This document shows positions 60,415-64,000 of a DNA stretch of 64,000 nt, piece after piece. Below the pieces are notes generated by a model. It made no database searches. It had not been told where the DNA came from and worked only from the letters and a program-made list of their open reading frames with translations. The stretch is from the NCBI GenBank assembly GCA_016280915.1, contig JAEEHQ010000094.1, positions 1 to 64,000 of the forward strand. Direction: 5' to 3'. The position numbers were made by a program, and so were the translations under genes. This DNA comes from Bacteroidales bacterium. GTDB lineage: Bacteria; Bacteroidota; Bacteroidia; Bacteroidales; P3. Within the stretch, counting starts at the first letter, position 1. Every line of letters starts with the position of its first letter.

Positions 60415-60470
60415 TAAATGCTTGTCAAACTTCAGTAAACATTATCACCTGAACGCAGTTAAGTTATTAG

Positions 60471-61412
60471 CTATGCTTTTGATACTAGTCCCTTGTAAAC
60501 AGATATTATTTTATTTGCAATCTTTTCGGTTGTCAATTCTAATTTTAATAACCTATCCCTGCCACGGGTTGTCCTATTGAAGGCCAGTGCCTCTCGGAGA
60601 AATGCAGAAAACTCTGACGGACTAAAGGTCTTAGCAACATAAGTCCCCTCAACCCCATTTGTTATCCACGATACGTCACCCACATCAGTTGATACAATCG
60701 GACAATTACACGCCATAGCTTCCTTTACCACATTCGGGGAACCTTCATTCAACGAAGTCAATACCAAAACATCAGCTGCACACATGTATTTTACTATCTC
60801 ATCATGGGGTTTGTTGTACACAGGGACGAGTTCAACATTATTATCATTAATAAGTTCTACTGACTTTTGCGCTAGGGCGAAGTTTTTCTCCGGACGTTTG
60901 GGGTCAGAAACGAAAATCACATATCTTTTATTATTAGCTAATCCAAGCATTCTTCGGGCCTCTTCCTTGTCAATTAAATAAAACTGGGACAGATTGACTC
61001 CATTGGGAATTACTGGCAGGTCTATGGCTAATTGATTGGATGTCCGCTGCGACTTAGTAATCGTGCTGTCCCACACATGCTTGACAAAAAAACGAACCCA
61101 ATATAATTTAAAAGATTCATGCGGGAAACTTCCCAAAATGGAAACGACCACCTTGGTCCTTAATCCAACACAGGCCATAGCGGCCACGACTCCACATATT
61201 GAATAATGCGCATGGACTATATCGGGACGTTCTTTTTTTATAAGATTTCTTAGTTGGGGTATGCTTTGGGCGTAGGCCTTCCATCCCTTTCCAATGATTG
61301 GGAATAAGTGCATATCCACCCCTTGTTGTTTTAATGACTCAAACTGCGAGTTGACGAATGCACTAACCGTACCTACAGTTTTATTACCACTTGCTACAAA
61401 GACGACCTTCAT
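60471..61412 (-). CDS. Glycosyltransferase family 4
   Basis: ERPDIVHAHYSICGVVAAMA; LPVIPNGVNLSQF; ADVLVLTSLNEGSPNVVKEAMACNCPIVSTDVG. Confidence 0.93.
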   Translation of the reverse strand: MKVVFVASGNKTVGTVSAFVNSQFESLKQQGVDMHLFPIIGKGWKAYAQSIPQLRNLIKKERPDIVHAHYSICGVVAAMACVGLRTKVVVSILGSFPHESFKLYWVRFFVKHVWDSTITKSQRTSNQLAIDLPVIPNGVNLSQFYLIDKEEARRMLGLANNKRYVIFVSDPKRPEKNFALAQKSVELINDNNVELVPVYNKPHDEIVKYMCAADVLVLTSLNEGSPNVVKEAMACNCPIVSTDVGDVSWITNGVEGTYVAKTFSPSEFSAFLREALAFNRTTRGRDRLLKLELTTEKIANKIISVYKGLVSKA

Positions 61413-62426
61413 TTATTTCAAATTATTCCAGTACCATTCACATGCCTGTTCGAAACCAGACAATGCATTATATTTTGGCTGATAACCTAACACCCGTTGA
61501 GCTTTTATTATTGAAGCTTGGGAATGTGGGATATCTCCCGGACGATTATCTCGATAGCATGGTTTTATATTGGCAATATAAGCATCATAATGAGACAGAT
61601 TGGTTCGTAAACAATCAAATAACTCATTAAGGGTTGTATTGCCTCCATATGCCACATTAAAAACCATATCAATTGGTGCATTCTTAGGCAAAGTCATATT
61701 ATACAATGACGCTCTCTCTCTAATAACTTCAGAGGGTGTTACTGCAGCTAACTCATTTGCTTGTATAACATTATCAACATAGGTAAAATCTCTCGAATAA
61801 CTGCCATCACCATTGATGAAGGGTGAATCATGACGAATTAGTGCCTTAACCCACAGTGGAATAACAGCAGCATAAGCTCCATTGGGGTCCTGTCTACGGC
61901 CAAATACATTAAAATACCTCAAGCCTATCGTTTCTATTCCATAAAGACTTGAGAATACATTTGCATATAATTCATTAACATATTTAGTTATAGCATAAGG
62001 TGAAAGTGGACGACCAATATTATGCTCAATTTTGGGCAATTCCTTACTATCTCCATAAGTAGAAGAACTAGCAGCATAGACAAATCTTTGAACACCAGCA
62101 TCACGCGCTGCAACCAACATATTCAGAAAACCATCTATATTGTTACTATTTGTATTTATCGGATCATTAATACTACGTGGAACGCTACCCAAAGCAGCTT
62201 CATGCAATACAACATTAGCTCCACTTACAACCTTCCGACAAGTATCAAGATCTCTGATATCACCCTCAACAAAACGAAAATTAGTTTTTCCAATCAATGG
62301 CTCAATATTATGTATGAAACCTGTAGACAAATTATCCAAACATGTAACATCATATTCCTTTTCTACGAAATACTCACAAAGATTGGAGCCTATAAAACCT
62401 GCGCCACCTGTTATTAATATTTTCAT
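61413..62426 (-). CDS. NAD-dependent epimerase (WbpP/UDP-hexose 4-epimerase-like)
   Basis: ILITGGAGFIGSNLCEYF; SSSTYGDSKELPK; PLSPYAITKYVNELY; RYFNVFGRRQDPNGAYAAVIPLW. Confidence 0.94.
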   Translation of the reverse strand: MKILITGGAGFIGSNLCEYFVEKEYDVTCLDNLSTGFIHNIEPLIGKTNFRFVEGDIRDLDTCRKVVSGANVVLHEAALGSVPRSINDPINTNSNNIDGFLNMLVAARDAGVQRFVYAASSSTYGDSKELPKIEHNIGRPLSPYAITKYVNELYANVFSSLYGIETIGLRYFNVFGRRQDPNGAYAAVIPLWVKALIRHDSPFINGDGSYSRDFTYVDNVIQANELAAVTPSEVIRERASLYNMTLPKNAPIDMVFNVAYGGNTTLNELFDCLRTNLSHYDAYIANIKPCYRDNRPGDIPHSQASIIKAQRVLGYQPKYNALSGFEQACEWYWNNLK

Positions 62427-62513
62427 TTTTTCTTATATAATTCTTTTTCTTTTCAAATTATCTTCACACTACAGAACAGAATGCCAAGAAAGAGAAATTC
62501 TTCTTAATCTGCT

Positions 62514-63911
62514 TCACGACAAACCTCTCGATCCAAGTTTAAAGAAAGCCCAAGCCATAATCATCACTGGCAATATCAGAAACCAGATTTTCACAAACCT
62601 ATAATTCTTAGCATTTAACTGAGTTATTCCATAGGCAGCAATCATTAGCAATATAGGAAATCCCGGTAACAAAAAGCGTTCAGAATTTGCAAATCCACTG
62701 GTGGATATAATACCTAAATATGCCATTACAAAAGCTCCTATCAAAGAAAAATCACGCCAATTTTTTTTCTTAAAAATAGCACTATATAACGCTATTAGCA
62801 CGAAAATACCCATAAAATTACGAACATAGTTTCCCGCATTCACCATTTGCTGATTATACTGCTCATCAACATCAACCATCGTAGGGAAAGGCAGGACGAA
62901 AATCATAGGTGCCATGACTGTTCCAGTAGCATACTTTGCCCACTCCACGCCCTTATTAACTTGTTGACTCCTTTTTAAATCTTGATTAGACCCACGAGAC
63001 TCCCAGTATCCTTCTACCTCATTTGCAATAGTTCCACCGGCCATCACCGCAACAGCTATAACAGCCCATATGATTAGAACCATTCGATTAGATTTTGTCA
63101 TCACAGCTGTACTTGAAAAAACCAAAGAAGTAAAGAAGGAGAATATCACTGCAGCGCCTAAGACTGTCCTAAAAAAGAACAAACTAATCACCAACAATGC
63201 TGAAACAACAATATTTAAAATATTCACATGCTTCTGTCGCAAAATGTTATCTAATCTTTCCAATGCGGCCATGGTCAAAAATATCATTTCAGTTTCTTTC
63301 AAATGCATTCCACAATAAATAACCAAATTTGGACAAAGCACACAAAAAATACCTGCTATTCGACCTGCTTCCTCTCCAAAGTTACGCTTGGCCAACTTGT
63401 AAACAAGAATACATGTCCAGGAACTAAAAATTGTTTTTAGAATACGAGTGACTAATATGTTGGGGCCAATAATTGAATATAGTAGAGTTAGATATAATGG
63501 GTAGCCAGCGTCCGAATAGGAACCTGTGAACAAGTAATCCATTGCATTAGACCACCCTATCTCCTTAAGCCAAATAGCTGTTTGGTGATATGCTAAAGCA
63601 TCACTAGAACCGAATTCAAATGGTATTCCTGTATTAATTAAATAAAAAAAGTAAGAAAAAACCACCCATATTAAACGCAAAACAAGAGCGGTTAAAAATA
63701 TTTTCCTAATAAATGTCTTTTCGTCTATCTCTAACCATTTTTTTGAATAACGATTGGACAATAGGAAGAATAATAATACCCATATAATACTGATTATAAT
63801 GAATGCTGGTTTCAACATATAATTCATGAAAACAACACTCACTATCGCCAACGAAATGATGTAAATAATTATCGCCCTTGACGAAAACTGTTTTGGAAAA
63901 TATGGTACCAA
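62514..63911 (-). CDS. Multi-pass membrane protein (GT39/ArnT-like glycosyltransferase)
   Basis: Many hydrophobic segments; GSSDALAYHQTAIWLKEIGW; DAGYPLYLTLLYSIIGPNILVTRIL. Confidence 0.75.
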   Translation of the reverse strand: MVPYFPKQFSSRAIIIYIISLAIVSVVFMNYMLKPAFIIISIIWVLLFFLLSNRYSKKWLEIDEKTFIRKIFLTALVLRLIWVVFSYFFYLINTGIPFEFGSSDALAYHQTAIWLKEIGWSNAMDYLFTGSYSDAGYPLYLTLLYSIIGPNILVTRILKTIFSSWTCILVYKLAKRNFGEEAGRIAGIFCVLCPNLVIYCGMHLKETEMIFLTMAALERLDNILRQKHVNILNIVVSALLVISLFFFRTVLGAAVIFSFFTSLVFSSTAVMTKSNRMVLIIWAVIAVAVMAGGTIANEVEGYWESRGSNQDLKRSQQVNKGVEWAKYATGTVMAPMIFVLPFPTMVDVDEQYNQQMVNAGNYVRNFMGIFVLIALYSAIFKKKNWRDFSLIGAFVMAYLGIISTSGFANSERFLLPGFPILLMIAAYGITQLNAKNYRFVKIWFLILPVMIMAWAFFKLGSRGLS

Positions 63912-64000
63912 ATGATTAATTATTAATAATTACTAATACCTCTCAGAAAAAAATGCTTCATAACTGCACCAATTGTGCGCATTTTGAAACAGAATCTCTC

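Overview
This is a Bacteroidales-type chromosome window: TAnnTTTG promoters, T9SS cargo, capsule/O-antigen loci. Its main feature is a type III CRISPR-Cas locus in the first 18.6 kb. It has 30 intact ~36-bp repeats plus one degenerate terminal repeat (77-2097). A minus-strand operon (18518 down to 6884) encodes Cas6, a WYL regulator, an HD-less Cas10 with GGDD, a Csm3-like Cas7, a Csx10-like protein, a two-domain Cas7 fusion, a TIGR04423-like small protein, a TIGR03986-like RAMP with a long helical tail, and a CARF-HEPN effector. That effector appears to carry an extra C-terminal domain resembling small CRISPR ancillary (ring-nuclease-like) proteins. No cas1/cas2 is visible. Between array and operon lie tandem 184-bp cassettes, each with its own promoter and a ~37-aa amphipathic peptide gene. 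The ORF track misses these because they are short. Next to them are two paralogous unknown genes and a PIF1-like helicase. By eye, most spacers read as sense-coding fragments on the + strand, which would make minus-strand crRNAs antisense to mRNA. The rest of the window holds a solo GldM-C-like protein, a giant BspA-LRR/repeat T9SS cargo protein, rfbACD, two wza/wzc modules with (Gly-Tyr)n tails, a housekeeping block (pssA, queA, comF-like, pyrH, frr, birA), an ECF sigma locus, ptb, and a surface-polysaccharide locus. No searches were run. Family names come from recognised motifs.
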